Of a stretch of 64,000 bases of DNA, positions 26,935 to 36,063 are shown piece by piece. Source of the DNA: Berkiella sp964594635 (lineage in GTDB: Bacteria; Pseudomonadota; Gammaproteobacteria; Berkiellales; Berkiellaceae); NCBI GenBank assembly GCA_964594635.1, contig CAZQMV010000010.1, forward strand, positions 18,166 to 82,165, written 5' to 3'. The position numbers and the translations under genes are program-made. Numbering within the stretch: the stretch's first letter is position 1; the number at the start of each line of letters is the position of its first letter. The notes beneath the pieces were generated by a model. The model was not told where the DNA came from, did no database searches, and saw only the letters and a program-made list of their open reading frames with translations.

Positions 26935-28170
26935 CTAAAAATTCCCCTGAAACCAACGTTTGACCTTACCCCACATGCCAGACAACCGCTGCCCAGTTGA
27001 AACATCCATATGACGTTCCAATTGTTGTTGTCTTCCATAAAGAAGTAAACCAATCCCTGTAGAGTAAATCGGGTTACGTTGAACATCAACTAAGCCAGTC
27101 ACATATCGTGGTAACCCAAGACGAACTGGCATACGGAAAATGTCTTCGGCTAATTCAATCACGCCTGGCATTTGCGCGCTGCCACCTGTGACAACAATAC
27201 CAGAGCTGATAACTTCTTCTAAGCCTTGACGTTGTAACTCTGCTCGAACTAAGCTAAATAACTCTTCGTAACGAGGCTCAACTACTTCGGCTAAGGTTGT
27301 GCGAGAAAGTTGACGCGCAGGTCTATCCGTTCCACCTGGGATATCAATCATTTCTTCATGATCGGTTAATTTTCTTAAAGCACAGGCATACTTCAACTTA
27401 ATAGCCTCTGCATTTTGCGTTGGGATACGTAAAGCCACTGCAATATCGTTTGTGACTTGATCGCCGGCAATAGGAATAACTGCGGTGTGACGAATGGAAC
27501 CGTTTGTGAAAACTGCGATGTCCGTTGTGCCACCGCCAATATCCACTAAGCAAACGCCTAATTCTTTTTCATCATCGGTTAATACCGCATAACTTGAAGC
27601 AAGCTGCTCAAGAATAATGTCGTCAACTTCTAATCCACAACGACGAATACATTTAACAATATTTTGCGCCGCACTCACACTGCCTGTCACCATGTGGACC
27701 TTAGATTCAAGTCGAACACCTGACATTCCAATGGGTTCTTTGATACCGTCTTGGGCATCAATGATAAATTGCTGTGGCAGGATATGGAGAATTTTTTGAT
27801 CGGCAGGAATGGCTACGGCTTTGGCTGCATCAATCACGCGATCGACATCAGCCTGGGTGACTTCATGTTCGCGGATAGCCACAATGCCATGCGAATTTAA
27901 GCTGCGAATGTGGCTGCCTGCAATCCCCGTAAAAACGGAATGGATTTGACACCCTGCCATTAACTCAGCTTCTTCGATAGCGCGCTGTATCGATTGAACG
28001 GTTGATTCAATATTGACAACCACCCCTCTCTTTAAACCCAAAGAAGGATGTGAACCGATTCCAATTACCTCGATATTACCCTCTGCGGAAATGTCGCCAA
28101 CAATCGCGACAACTTTGGAAGTACCAATATCGAGTCCAACAATTAAATTTTTGTCCGGTCTTTTAGACAT
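26935..28170 (-). CDS. ftsA: Cell division protein FtsA
   Basis: FtsA is an actin-like ATPase that tethers FtsZ to the membrane and recruits the later divisome. It has 411 residues. The phosphate-1 motif is LIVGLDIGTSKVVAIVG, phosphate-2 is CLVDIGGGTTDIAVF, and the adenosine motif is SGIVVTGGSAQMPGV. The 1C domain (residues ~85-165) is present. The C-terminal amphipathic membrane-targeting helix is visible as MWGKVKRWFQGNF. A 175-bp gap separates it from ftsQ; this may hold local ftsA/ftsZ promoters, although I see no strong one. Confidence 0.97.
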   Translation of the reverse strand: MSKRPDKNLIVGLDIGTSKVVAIVGDISAEGNIEVIGIGSHPSLGLKRGVVVNIESTVQSIQRAIEEAELMAGCQIHSVFTGIAGSHIRSLNSHGIVAIREHEVTQADVDRVIDAAKAVAIPADQKILHILPQQFIIDAQDGIKEPIGMSGVRLESKVHMVTGSVSAAQNIVKCIRRCGLEVDDIILEQLASSYAVLTDDEKELGVCLVDIGGGTTDIAVFTNGSIRHTAVIPIAGDQVTNDIAVALRIPTQNAEAIKLKYACALRKLTDHEEMIDIPGGTDRPARQLSRTTLAEVVEPRYEELFSLVRAELQRQGLEEVISSGIVVTGGSAQMPGVIELAEDIFRMPVRLGLPRYVTGLVDVQRNPIYSTGIGLLLYGRQQQLERHMDVSTGQRLSGMWGKVKRWFQGNF

Positions 28171-28345
28171 TTAACTCATGTCTCCCTATTATCAATAATC
28201 CATTATCCCGGCGAGTCCTAAAACTATTGTCATTAGCATAAACCAAAATATGAACAAACCCCACGTTTATTCAGCAAGAAGTTTGAAATAGTCACAAAAT
28301 TTATCCATTTACCCCCCTCTTGCGGGCAATTTTGGTTAGGCATCC

Positions 28346-29098
28346 TTATTTCCAACCAACTGCCATGCCACTGGTATAACGCAGATCGACATAGGCCATT
28401 TGGGTTTGTTTAGCGGCAAAGTGCTTATCGTAAACCCGAATAAATCGGTGTAACCGCGCTAAAATATCATGCGTTCCAAGTATGATTGTGGTGCCATTGG
28501 ATAAGCGCAATTGCCATGCACCCCGTGGTGCAAGCACTAAATGCGTTATATGTAATTGTAATGGCGTCAACATCTTTTCCATTTCCAGATATTGCTGCCA
28601 AACTGTACTAAAACGACCATCAGGCCCTTTTAATACAGGTAAATCAGGTAAATTCAATGCTGTCATATTAGGCGTGAATAAAGCACCTTGTTCACTCAGA
28701 AGGCCTGTATCACCCCAAAAAGCAGCTGGCGTATGTTCTTCAAAGCGGATAACTAACTGATGTGGCCAAACTTTACGAACATCCACTTGCTTAACCCAGG
28801 GTAGATAGAGCAACTTGCTGCGAATTTTTGAAACTTTGAGTTGAAAAAAACCACGCTTCATTTCAGGAATAATGATTTGATAAAGTTCTGATTGTGTCAG
28901 GTGTTTTTTATCGCCAATGAGCTTAACGGAGGTTAGCGGAAAATTAACGGGATCTAAAAACCAACAAGCGGCATAGCCCACCATGAAAAAAAGACACAAA
29001 GCGCTAAGACCCATCCCCAATCGTTTCCAGATCTGGGTCGGTTGCTTGTGCCGTTTTTCAATGGCATGACGAATTTTTTGCCGAGGTGTTTTCACCAT
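28346..29098 (-). CDS. ftsQ: Cell division protein FtsQ
   Basis: FtsQ is a bitopic inner-membrane divisome protein that joins FtsB and FtsL. It has 250 residues. A basic cytoplasmic tail of about 30 residues is followed by one transmembrane helix (GLSALCLFFMVGYAACWFL), the POTRA domain beginning FPLTSVKLIGDKKHLTQSEL (~55-125), and the beta domain ending with DLRYTSGMAVGWK. Conserved LPWVKQVDVRKVWP is present. It is 16 bp downstream of ddl, in the order ddl-ftsQ-ftsA-ftsZ. Confidence 0.96.
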   Translation of the reverse strand: MVKTPRQKIRHAIEKRHKQPTQIWKRLGMGLSALCLFFMVGYAACWFLDPVNFPLTSVKLIGDKKHLTQSELYQIIIPEMKRGFFQLKVSKIRSKLLYLPWVKQVDVRKVWPHQLVIRFEEHTPAAFWGDTGLLSEQGALFTPNMTALNLPDLPVLKGPDGRFSTVWQQYLEMEKMLTPLQLHITHLVLAPRGAWQLRLSNGTTIILGTHDILARLHRFIRVYDKHFAAKQTQMAYVDLRYTSGMAVGWK

Positions 29099-29114
29099 AA
29101 ATCATCAATACCAA

Positions 29115-30131
29115 TTAAGCTGTTAAACCAACTATATTTTCTGGTAGCGCTTCAACCAAGGTTGTTTCTAAAATCGCAAGCACGAGCTTATCAAAATCCA
29201 TTCCAGCTGCTTTTGCTGCCATGGGCACAAGGCTATGCAAAGTCATACCGGGGATCGTGTTCACTTCCAAGACCCAACATTTCCCTTGTTGGTCTTGCAT
29301 GAAATCAACTCGCCCCCAACCTTCACACCCTAACGCATAAAAGGCCCGCAAAGCGAGAGCACGCAGTGTCCGTTCTTTTGCCATGGATAAAGGAGCAGGA
29401 CAAATATACTGTGTTTCTTCCGATTCATATTTGGCATTGAAATCATACAATTCACTTGCCGTGCGAATTTCGATGGAAGGCAAAGCCGTTTCGCCCACAA
29501 TCGCAACTGTCACATTTTTCCCTTCAATCCATTTTTCAATGATCACATCGCCATAGCGCGCTGCTCTCTCAAATGCATTATTGATTTCATCAGCTTGATT
29601 AACGCGTGTTATCCCAATGCTCGAACCTTCAGACACCGGCTTCACGCAAACCGGAAATCCCATTTTTTCTGAAATCGTCTTTGCTTGGTCGATCGTTTTC
29701 GCAATGCCAAAATCAGGTGTTGGAATGCGCAATCCATGCATCACCAATTTAGCACGCGCCTTATCCATCGCTAGCGCAGAGGCAGCAACGCCACTACCGG
29801 TAAATGGAATGCCTAACATTTGCAGCAAACCTTGGATAACACCGTCTTCGCCCTCTTTACCATGCAAAGCAACAAAAGCGCGATTAAATTTTCCTTCAAT
29901 CAACTTTTGTGCAAGATGCTGATCAGGATCAATGCCATGGGCATCTATGCCTTGACGAAGCAAGGCTGCCAAAATATTTTGACCACTTTGTAATGAGATC
30001 TCTCTTTCGGAAGAGCGGCCCCCCAGCAAAACGGCCACTTTGCCAAACTCACTCATTTGACTGGCGCGCACAGCTGTTCTGACTAACGATTTTTCGGTGA
30101 AGGTTTCATAATGATGAATGAGATTAGCCAT
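29115..30131 (-). CDS. ddl: D-alanine--D-alanine ligase Ddl
   Basis: Ddl joins two D-alanines with ATP to give the dipeptide that MurF attaches to the peptidoglycan precursor. It has 338 residues as annotated. Family features are VAVLLGGRSSEREISLQSG, FVALHGKEGEDGVIQGLL, the ATP-grasp region with VKPVSEGSSIGI, and the metal-binding EVNTIPGMT. The start at 30131 has a good AGGGG six bases upstream and overlaps the murB stop by 8 bp. It adds 25 residues before the family-typical MSEFGKVAVLLGG (alternative ATG at 30056, without a clear Shine-Dalgarno). An N-terminal extension is therefore possible. Confidence 0.97.
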   Translation of the reverse strand: MANLIHHYETFTEKSLVRTAVRASQMSEFGKVAVLLGGRSSEREISLQSGQNILAALLRQGIDAHGIDPDQHLAQKLIEGKFNRAFVALHGKEGEDGVIQGLLQMLGIPFTGSGVAASALAMDKARAKLVMHGLRIPTPDFGIAKTIDQAKTISEKMGFPVCVKPVSEGSSIGITRVNQADEINNAFERAARYGDVIIEKWIEGKNVTVAIVGETALPSIEIRTASELYDFNAKYESEETQYICPAPLSMAKERTLRALALRAFYALGCEGWGRVDFMQDQQGKCWVLEVNTIPGMTLHSLVPMAAKAAGMDFDKLVLAILETTLVEALPENIVGLTA

Positions 30132-31029
30132 TTGCGTCCCCTGTTTGTCCCAGAATTTTTACTTCTGCTTGTAAACGAATGCCAAACTTAGCTTCAACAG
30201 TTGACTCGATGGTGCTCATAAGCGTTTCAACATCATGGGCACTGGCTTTTTGACAGTTAATAATAAAATTTGCATGCTTGGGTGAGACCATGGCGTCACC
30301 CACGCGATATCCTTTCAATTGGCATTCCTCTATTAGTCTAGCTGCAAAATCACCGGGTGGGTTACGGTAAACTGAGCCACAATTCCAAGTACCAATCGGC
30401 TGCGTTGCACCACGCTTGCGCAGTAACGCTTTAATATCATTTAGGCCATCGGCATTTTCTTTACGTTTGAAGCGAAAAACCCCTTCCACAAAAACACAAC
30501 CGATGTTTGCTGCAACCGTGGATTTTACGCTGCGATAGCCAATATCGTAATCTTGAGGTGTTAAATGCTGGAGCGTTCCTTGGCGACTCATGACTGTCAC
30601 CGCTTCAACCCATTCCCAGGTTTCACCACCGAAAGCACCTGCATTCATGGCAAGCGCACCCCCAACGGTACCTGGAATTCCTGCAAAGAACGCAGCATCA
30701 GGAAAACCGAGACGACTACAAAATCGCGCTAACTTCGCACAAGTGACGCCCGCTTCAGCAACCACCGCACCATCTTCACGTTGATAAAGCTGTTGCAATT
30801 GGCGTGTACCAATCACTGCACCTTTGATCCCGGCATCGCGAATGAGCACATTGCTGCCAAGTCCTAACCAAGTGACTGGCAATTGTGCAGGTAACAAACT
30901 TAGGTAATCAGCTAACAAGGATGTTGTCGAGGGGCTATAAAATCGCTCAGCAACGCCACCGATGTGCCAGCTGGTCCAAGGCGCTAAATATTCATTAAAT
31001 ACTTCACCCGTTAATAGAGGGATTAGCAT
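30124..31029 (-). CDS. murB: UDP-N-acetylenolpyruvoylglucosamine reductase MurB
   Basis: MurB is the FAD- and NADPH-dependent enzyme that reduces enolpyruvyl-UDP-GlcNAc to UDP-MurNAc. It has 301 residues. The FAD-binding part shows TWLGLGSNVLIRDAGIKGAV and later FFAGIPGTVGGALAMNAGA. The substrate side shows IGYRSVKS and NCGSVYRNPPGDFAARLIE, whose serine is the proton donor in the family. The length fits a type II (short) MurB. It lies 3 bp after murC and overlaps ddl. The adjacent placement murC-murB-ddl is standard for the dcw cluster. Confidence 0.97.
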   Translation of the reverse strand: MLIPLLTGEVFNEYLAPWTSWHIGGVAERFYSPSTTSLLADYLSLLPAQLPVTWLGLGSNVLIRDAGIKGAVIGTRQLQQLYQREDGAVVAEAGVTCAKLARFCSRLGFPDAAFFAGIPGTVGGALAMNAGAFGGETWEWVEAVTVMSRQGTLQHLTPQDYDIGYRSVKSTVAANIGCVFVEGVFRFKRKENADGLNDIKALLRKRGATQPIGTWNCGSVYRNPPGDFAARLIEECQLKGYRVGDAMVSPKHANFIINCQKASAHDVETLMSTIESTVEAKFGIRLQAEVKILGQTGDANG

Positions 31030-31032
31030 TCG

Positions 31033-32475
31033 TTACCTCGTTCCACTCTTTGTCGTTAAGGGCGCTTGACCGACTAATTCCAAAGCAGCACTGCCAATAT
31101 TCCCTGCGCCTTGTAAAAATAAGATGTCATCAGGCATTAAGACATTATCCAGTACTTCTTTTAATTGCTGTACCGATTGCACAAAAATCGGATCCACACT
31201 GCCGCGTTGACGAATAGAACGACATAACGTGCGACTATCGGCACCTGCAATAGGCTCTTCACCTGCTGCATAGACTTCCAACAAGATCAACACATCCACG
31301 TTAGACAATACCTCGGTAAAGTCTTCAAACAACATGCTGGTGCGTGTATAACGATGGGGTTGGAAAGCCATCACTAACCGTTTTTCTGGCCATGCACCAC
31401 GGGCGGCTTCAATGGTGACACGCACTTCTTGCGGGTGGTGACCATAATCTTCAATGATCTTCGCTGCGCCATTAGGTAAGGCATAATCGCCATGAATATG
31501 AAAACGTCGTCCAATCCCCGCAAATTCTGCTAACGATTGGCAAATCGCACTGTCACTCACGCCTTCTTCTGAGGCAACCGCTATCGCTGCTAACGCATTT
31601 AAAACGTTATGCTTACCTGGCAAATTCAATTGGATCTGTAGTGTGGGACGATTGGTGCGATGAACGTCAAAACGACATTGCGTGCCTATCTGTTGATAAT
31701 TCGTTGCACGATAATCCGCTTTCTCATGAAAACCGTAAGTCATTAATGGTCTGGCGACTTGAGGTAATATGGATTCAGTCACGGGACAATCAATGCAGAC
31801 CACCCCATAACCATAAAACGGCAAGTTGTGCAAAAATTGAATAAAGGTTTCTTTGAGCTTAGAGAAATCATTGTCATACGTCCCTAAGTGATCGGTATCG
31901 ATGTTAGTGACAATAGCAACCATCGGATGCAAATGTAAAAAAGAAGCATCGCTTTCATCGGCTTCAGCAACTAAGAATCGGCTGGCGCCTAAACGCGCAT
32001 TGGTATCGGCGCTATTTAATTTGCCACCAATCACAAAGGTGGGATCTAAGCCCCCTTGTGCCAAGATGCTTGAAATTAAACTGGTGGTGGTGGTTTTACC
32101 ATGCGTTCCGGCGACCGCAATGCCATAACGAAAACGCATCAGCTCTGCTAACATGGCAGCACGCGCCACAATCGGGATCCGCAATTGTCTGGCTTTCATG
32201 ATCTCTTGATTGTCTTCTTGGATCGCGCTCGAAACCACCACCACGTCTGCGCCAATCACATTGTCTGATGTGTGGGTGTGGTAAATGTGTGCACCCAGTT
32301 TTTCTAAACGGGCAGTCACTTGGTTACGCGCAGGATCAGAGCCGGTCACCTGGTAACCTTGCGTTAATAACACTTCGGCAATACCACTCATGCCAACGCC
32401 ACCAATCCCAATAAAGTGGATGGTTTTAATGCGCCGCATTTCTGGCACGGTAAACTGATTATTCTTATGATTCAC
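31033..32475 (-). CDS. murC: UDP-MurNAc--L-alanine ligase MurC
   Basis: MurC adds L-alanine to UDP-MurNAc with ATP, the first amino acid of the stem peptide. It has 480 residues. The UDP-binding N-terminus is IHFIGIGGVGMSGIAEVL, the ATP P-loop is VAGTHGKTTTTSLISSI, and the central domain shows EADESDASFLHL and NIDTDHLGTYD. The C-terminal domain shows DYGHHPQEVRVTIEAAR and FQPHRYTRT. The N-terminus overlaps the end of murG by 11 bp, so translation is probably coupled. Confidence 0.98.
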   Translation of the reverse strand: MNHKNNQFTVPEMRRIKTIHFIGIGGVGMSGIAEVLLTQGYQVTGSDPARNQVTARLEKLGAHIYHTHTSDNVIGADVVVVSSAIQEDNQEIMKARQLRIPIVARAAMLAELMRFRYGIAVAGTHGKTTTTSLISSILAQGGLDPTFVIGGKLNSADTNARLGASRFLVAEADESDASFLHLHPMVAIVTNIDTDHLGTYDNDFSKLKETFIQFLHNLPFYGYGVVCIDCPVTESILPQVARPLMTYGFHEKADYRATNYQQIGTQCRFDVHRTNRPTLQIQLNLPGKHNVLNALAAIAVASEEGVSDSAICQSLAEFAGIGRRFHIHGDYALPNGAAKIIEDYGHHPQEVRVTIEAARGAWPEKRLVMAFQPHRYTRTSMLFEDFTEVLSNVDVLILLEVYAAGEEPIAGADSRTLCRSIRQRGSVDPIFVQSVQQLKEVLDNVLMPDDILFLQGAGNIGSAALELVGQAPLTTKSGTR

Positions 32476-33568
32476 AACTAACCTCTAAACATTGTTCTGC
32501 GACTTTTGTCGTTGCTAAAGGTTTGGCTAAAGCATAACTCGCAAGAGCCATAGCAAGACGCTTTTCGGGATGCGTAATTAAATCTAATAACAATTCACTG
32601 AGTTCAGCAGGCGTTAACGCTGACTGTTGCAGTAAAAAGGCAGCGCCCTTTTCACTTAAATATCTGGCGTTAAATGTCTGATGATCATCAACAGCAAAAG
32701 GAAATGGGATCAAAATGCTGGGTAAGCCTACGGCACAGATCTCCGCAATCGTGAGAGCACCGGATCGGCAGATCACAATATCTGCCCATGCATAGGCTTC
32801 TTGCATATCTTGAATAAAATCGGAAACCTGCGCTTTTATTTCACCGTTATCATAATTTCTTTTAGTGACATCTAGGTTATTTTTACCGGTCTGATGCCAA
32901 ATTAAAGGACGGCATGATGCAGGCAATAACGCAATGGCTTGTGGGATCACGTCATTTAATTTGGTTGCCCCTTGAGAGCCCCCTAAAATTAATACCCGAA
33001 CCTGAGACTGGCGTGTGCTCAAGCGATCGGTGGGTGGCAAAATATTTAAAATATCTTGGCGCACAGGATTGCCTGTTTCGACAATCTTGTTGGTTTGACG
33101 CGCTTTAAACGCACCTGGAAAAGCAACCATAATGCGGCGAGCAAAATTCGCTAAAACGCGATTGGTCCAACCGGCAATGGCATTTTGTTCGTGTAACACA
33201 ATAGGGCAACGCATTGCCCAGGCTGCAATAGCGCCAGGTCCTGAAACATAACCGCCCATACACAAAACAGCGCTGGGGCATTCTTTCATCAGCACACGAT
33301 AGGATTGAAAAATGGCTTTCAGAATTTTAAAAGGCGCTAGCAATAAGGTATAAGCTTTTTTGCCACGCAGGCCTTGGATATCGATAAAGGAGATCGGAAA
33401 ATTTTCTTGGGGAACAAGGCGCGCTTCAATACCGGCATGCGTGCCAAGCCAATGCACTTGATGGCCCTGAAGGCGAAGATGTCGCGCAACAGCTAACGCG
33501 GGCATAACATGCCCACCGGTACCACCGGCAATGATCATGACTTTAATTTTATTTTCGGTAGCGTCCAA
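32465..33568 (-). CDS. murG: Lipid II synthase MurG
   Basis: MurG is a peripheral inner-membrane GT28 glycosyltransferase that adds GlcNAc to lipid I to form lipid II. It has 367 residues. The N-terminal loop IIAGGTGGHVMPALAVARHL binds the acceptor, HEQNAIAGWTNRVLA is conserved, and the donor-binding side shows VLILGGSQGATKLND and CRSGALTIAEICAVGLPSIL. I keep the ATG at 33568 because GGGAG lies six bases upstream. Its start overlaps ftsW by 20 bp and its end overlaps murC. Confidence 0.97.
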   Translation of the reverse strand: MDATENKIKVMIIAGGTGGHVMPALAVARHLRLQGHQVHWLGTHAGIEARLVPQENFPISFIDIQGLRGKKAYTLLLAPFKILKAIFQSYRVLMKECPSAVLCMGGYVSGPGAIAAWAMRCPIVLHEQNAIAGWTNRVLANFARRIMVAFPGAFKARQTNKIVETGNPVRQDILNILPPTDRLSTRQSQVRVLILGGSQGATKLNDVIPQAIALLPASCRPLIWHQTGKNNLDVTKRNYDNGEIKAQVSDFIQDMQEAYAWADIVICRSGALTIAEICAVGLPSILIPFPFAVDDHQTFNARYLSEKGAAFLLQQSALTPAELSELLLDLITHPEKRLAMALASYALAKPLATTKVAEQCLEVSCES

Positions 33569-34709
33569 TGGTAGTCTCCCGGCTAGCGGCTAAACGATTT
33601 TCATAATCAACCCGCACGACTAACCCGACCGCAATGCAAATAATGAGCACGCTAGATCCACCATAACTTAAGAAGGGAAGCGTTAAACCTTTAGTGGGCA
33701 ATACGCCGGTATTGACACCAATGTTAATCAAAGTTTGCAAACCAACCCACAGGCTGATGCCGTAGCTCACAAATGCAGCAAAGCGATCGCCGCGCTTCTC
33801 AGCATTCAAACCAATTATCATACCACGCCAAACAAAGAGGATATACAAACCGATGGTGCCAAGTGCGCCGACCAAACCCAATTCTTCTGAAAGAACCGCA
33901 AAAATAAAGTCAGTATGTGATTCAGGTAAATAAAATAACTTCTGAATACTGCTCCCCAGCCCTACCCCAAACCATTCTCCTCGACCAAAAGCAATCAATG
34001 CTTGAGTCAGCTGATAACCACTATCAAATTGCACGGCCCAGGGATCTAAAAAGGAGGTAAGTCGTTGTAACCGATAAGGTGCGGAAACCGCGACCAAACC
34101 TAGCGTCAACGCCACCATCACTAAGAGCACCATGAATTGCCACAACGGCACACCGGCTAAAAACAGCATCGCTAAGGCGGTTGATAAAATGACGACCGTT
34201 GCTCCAAAGTCCGGCTCAAGAACCAGCAGTGCCCCCACTAAAGAAAGCAATAACATCGGACGAACAAATCCGGAAACGCGACTTTTTAGATCTTGGTTAT
34301 GGCGGACAACATACCCTGCTAAATAAATCACGACTGCTAATTTTGCGAACTCAGAAACTTGGATCGCGGTAAATCCTAAATTAATCCAACGCGCACTGCC
34401 ATTGACCACACGACCAATACCTGGGATCAACACCAAGACTAATGACGCTAAGGCTGCAACCAACAAAAATCCAGACAAACGAAACCAAATCTTGGTGGGA
34501 ACTGCAGCAACCACCATGGCGCCAGCAATACCCAACACCATGCAAAAGCCTTGATGGAAAGTGTAATAAAAAGGATGTCCTAAACGCCTTTCAGCAACCA
34601 CAATGGAAGCCGAAGTCACCATGATGATCCCAAGGGCAAGCAGTGTTAACACCGATCCAATAAATAAAGGATCGATCTTTGTGATAGAAGGATTAGCTGA
34701 CGTTCGCAT
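33549..34709 (-). CDS. ftsW: SEDS peptidoglycan polymerase FtsW
   Basis: FtsW is the septal glycan polymerase, working with FtsI. It has 386 residues and about ten transmembrane helices. SEDS hallmarks are present: the early helix IMVTSASIVVAE, LLVLEPDFGATVVI, the large periplasmic loop with FGRGEWFGVGLGSSIQKLFY and LPESHTDFIFAVLSEELG, and the late GLTLPFLSYGGSSVLIICIA. The catalytic aspartate is probably the one in LEPDFGA. It overlaps murD by 17 bp and murG by 20 bp, so these three are tightly coupled. Confidence 0.97.
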   Translation of the reverse strand: MRTSANPSITKIDPLFIGSVLTLLALGIIMVTSASIVVAERRLGHPFYYTFHQGFCMVLGIAGAMVVAAVPTKIWFRLSGFLLVAALASLVLVLIPGIGRVVNGSARWINLGFTAIQVSEFAKLAVVIYLAGYVVRHNQDLKSRVSGFVRPMLLLSLVGALLVLEPDFGATVVILSTALAMLFLAGVPLWQFMVLLVMVALTLGLVAVSAPYRLQRLTSFLDPWAVQFDSGYQLTQALIAFGRGEWFGVGLGSSIQKLFYLPESHTDFIFAVLSEELGLVGALGTIGLYILFVWRGMIIGLNAEKRGDRFAAFVSYGISLWVGLQTLINIGVNTGVLPTKGLTLPFLSYGGSSVLIICIAVGLVVRVDYENRLAASRETTIGRYRK

Positions 34710-36063
34710 CGTTATGTAAAATCCTTTTTACGGCTTCGACAAAAGTATCGCCTCGATGCGCGAAATCACGATACTGATCTAAGCTAGAGCATGCTGGTGA
34801 CAACAACACCACATCACCTGCTTTAGCTGTTTGGTAAGCGATCTGTACCGCATCGGCCATGTTAGTGGCAATTGAGGTGTCAACTTTTTGTGCTAAAGCT
34901 TGTTTAATAAGAGGGGTATCTTTGCCCATTAAAATGATTTTTCGACAAAACTGAGTCACCATTGGCGCGAGATCGTTAAAATCTGCCCCTTTACCATCAC
35001 CACCCAGTAATAACACAATTTTGCCAGACAGTTGTTTGCCAATCCCTTCTAGAGCAGCTTGGCATGCACCAATATTGGTACCCTTAGAATCATTGATCCA
35101 TTTCACTTGATTCAAATCGGCAACGGATTGACAGCGATGTGCTAATCCTGAAAACGTTCGCAAGATCTGTAACATTGCGTCCAGAGGTAAGCCTGCAGCG
35201 GTTCCCAGTGCTAAAGCACTTAAGGCATTCGCATAGTTATGCTGACCAAACATTTTCATGTCAGTAGTCGCAAGCAACAATGTCGTTCCTCTCGCTAACC
35301 AACAAACATTATCTTGCCAGCGCAAACCCCAAACACCTGCTTTGGGCTCTGCTAACGTAAAGTAATGACGTTGGGTTTGTTCTGTGATGAGAGAGCTGTC
35401 TGAAAGCGGGTCTTGTTGGTTAATGATCGCATGCTTGGCTTGATGAAAAATACGGTGCTTCGCATTCACGTAATCGGCAAAACTTGCATAGCGATCAAGA
35501 TGATCAGGGGTAATATTTAAAACGGTTGCCGCTATCGGCGCTAAACTGCGGGTCGTTTCTAATTGGAAACTAGACAGCTCCATCACAATTAAATCGTCAT
35601 CTTGTTGATCATTGAAGGCATCTAATACGGGGGTACCAATATTACCAATCACAGCAACTTTCTTTCCTGCTGCCTTGGCCATTTCGCCGACCAAAGTGGT
35701 CACTGTGCTTTTTCCATTGGCACCGGTGATCGCAATCACGGGCACACGATTGAAACGCGCAAATAACTCGATGTCACCTAGAATATCAACACCGTGTGAA
35801 GCAGCTTCTTGAATACAAGGCGTACCAATGGCAACCCCAGGGCTCACGACTAAACACTTTGCGTTATTTAAAACTGACTGCGGCCACTGTTTGCCGGTAT
35901 AGACTTCAACGTCTGGATATTGTTCTCGAAATGCTTGCAGGTTTGGTGGCGCTTCGCGCGTATCCATCACCACAAAGGGCAAACCATGCCGGCTTAAAAA
36001 ATGGGCGCAAGAAAGTCCTGTTACACCCAATCCAATGACAATATATAAATCTTTATTTTTCAT
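34693..36063 (-). CDS. murD: UDP-MurNAc-L-Ala--D-Glu ligase MurD
   Basis: MurD adds D-glutamate as the second residue of the stem peptide. The N-terminal domain begins YIVIGLGVTGLSCAHFLSRH, the ATP loop is AITGANGKSTVTTLVGEM, and later motifs are ELSSFQLET, NITPDHLDRY, WINDSKGTN and LLLGGDGKGADFNDL. The open frame reaches a TTG at 36120, but the ATG at 36063 gives the family N-terminus (MKNKDLYIVIGLG) and shares one base with the mraY stop (TAATG). That means coupled translation and a 456-residue product. Confidence 0.97.
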   Translation of the reverse strand: MKNKDLYIVIGLGVTGLSCAHFLSRHGLPFVVMDTREAPPNLQAFREQYPDVEVYTGKQWPQSVLNNAKCLVVSPGVAIGTPCIQEAASHGVDILGDIELFARFNRVPVIAITGANGKSTVTTLVGEMAKAAGKKVAVIGNIGTPVLDAFNDQQDDDLIVMELSSFQLETTRSLAPIAATVLNITPDHLDRYASFADYVNAKHRIFHQAKHAIINQQDPLSDSSLITEQTQRHYFTLAEPKAGVWGLRWQDNVCWLARGTTLLLATTDMKMFGQHNYANALSALALGTAAGLPLDAMLQILRTFSGLAHRCQSVADLNQVKWINDSKGTNIGACQAALEGIGKQLSGKIVLLLGGDGKGADFNDLAPMVTQFCRKIILMGKDTPLIKQALAQKVDTSIATNMADAVQIAYQTAKAGDVVLLSPACSSLDQYRDFAHRGDTFVEAVKRILHNDANVS

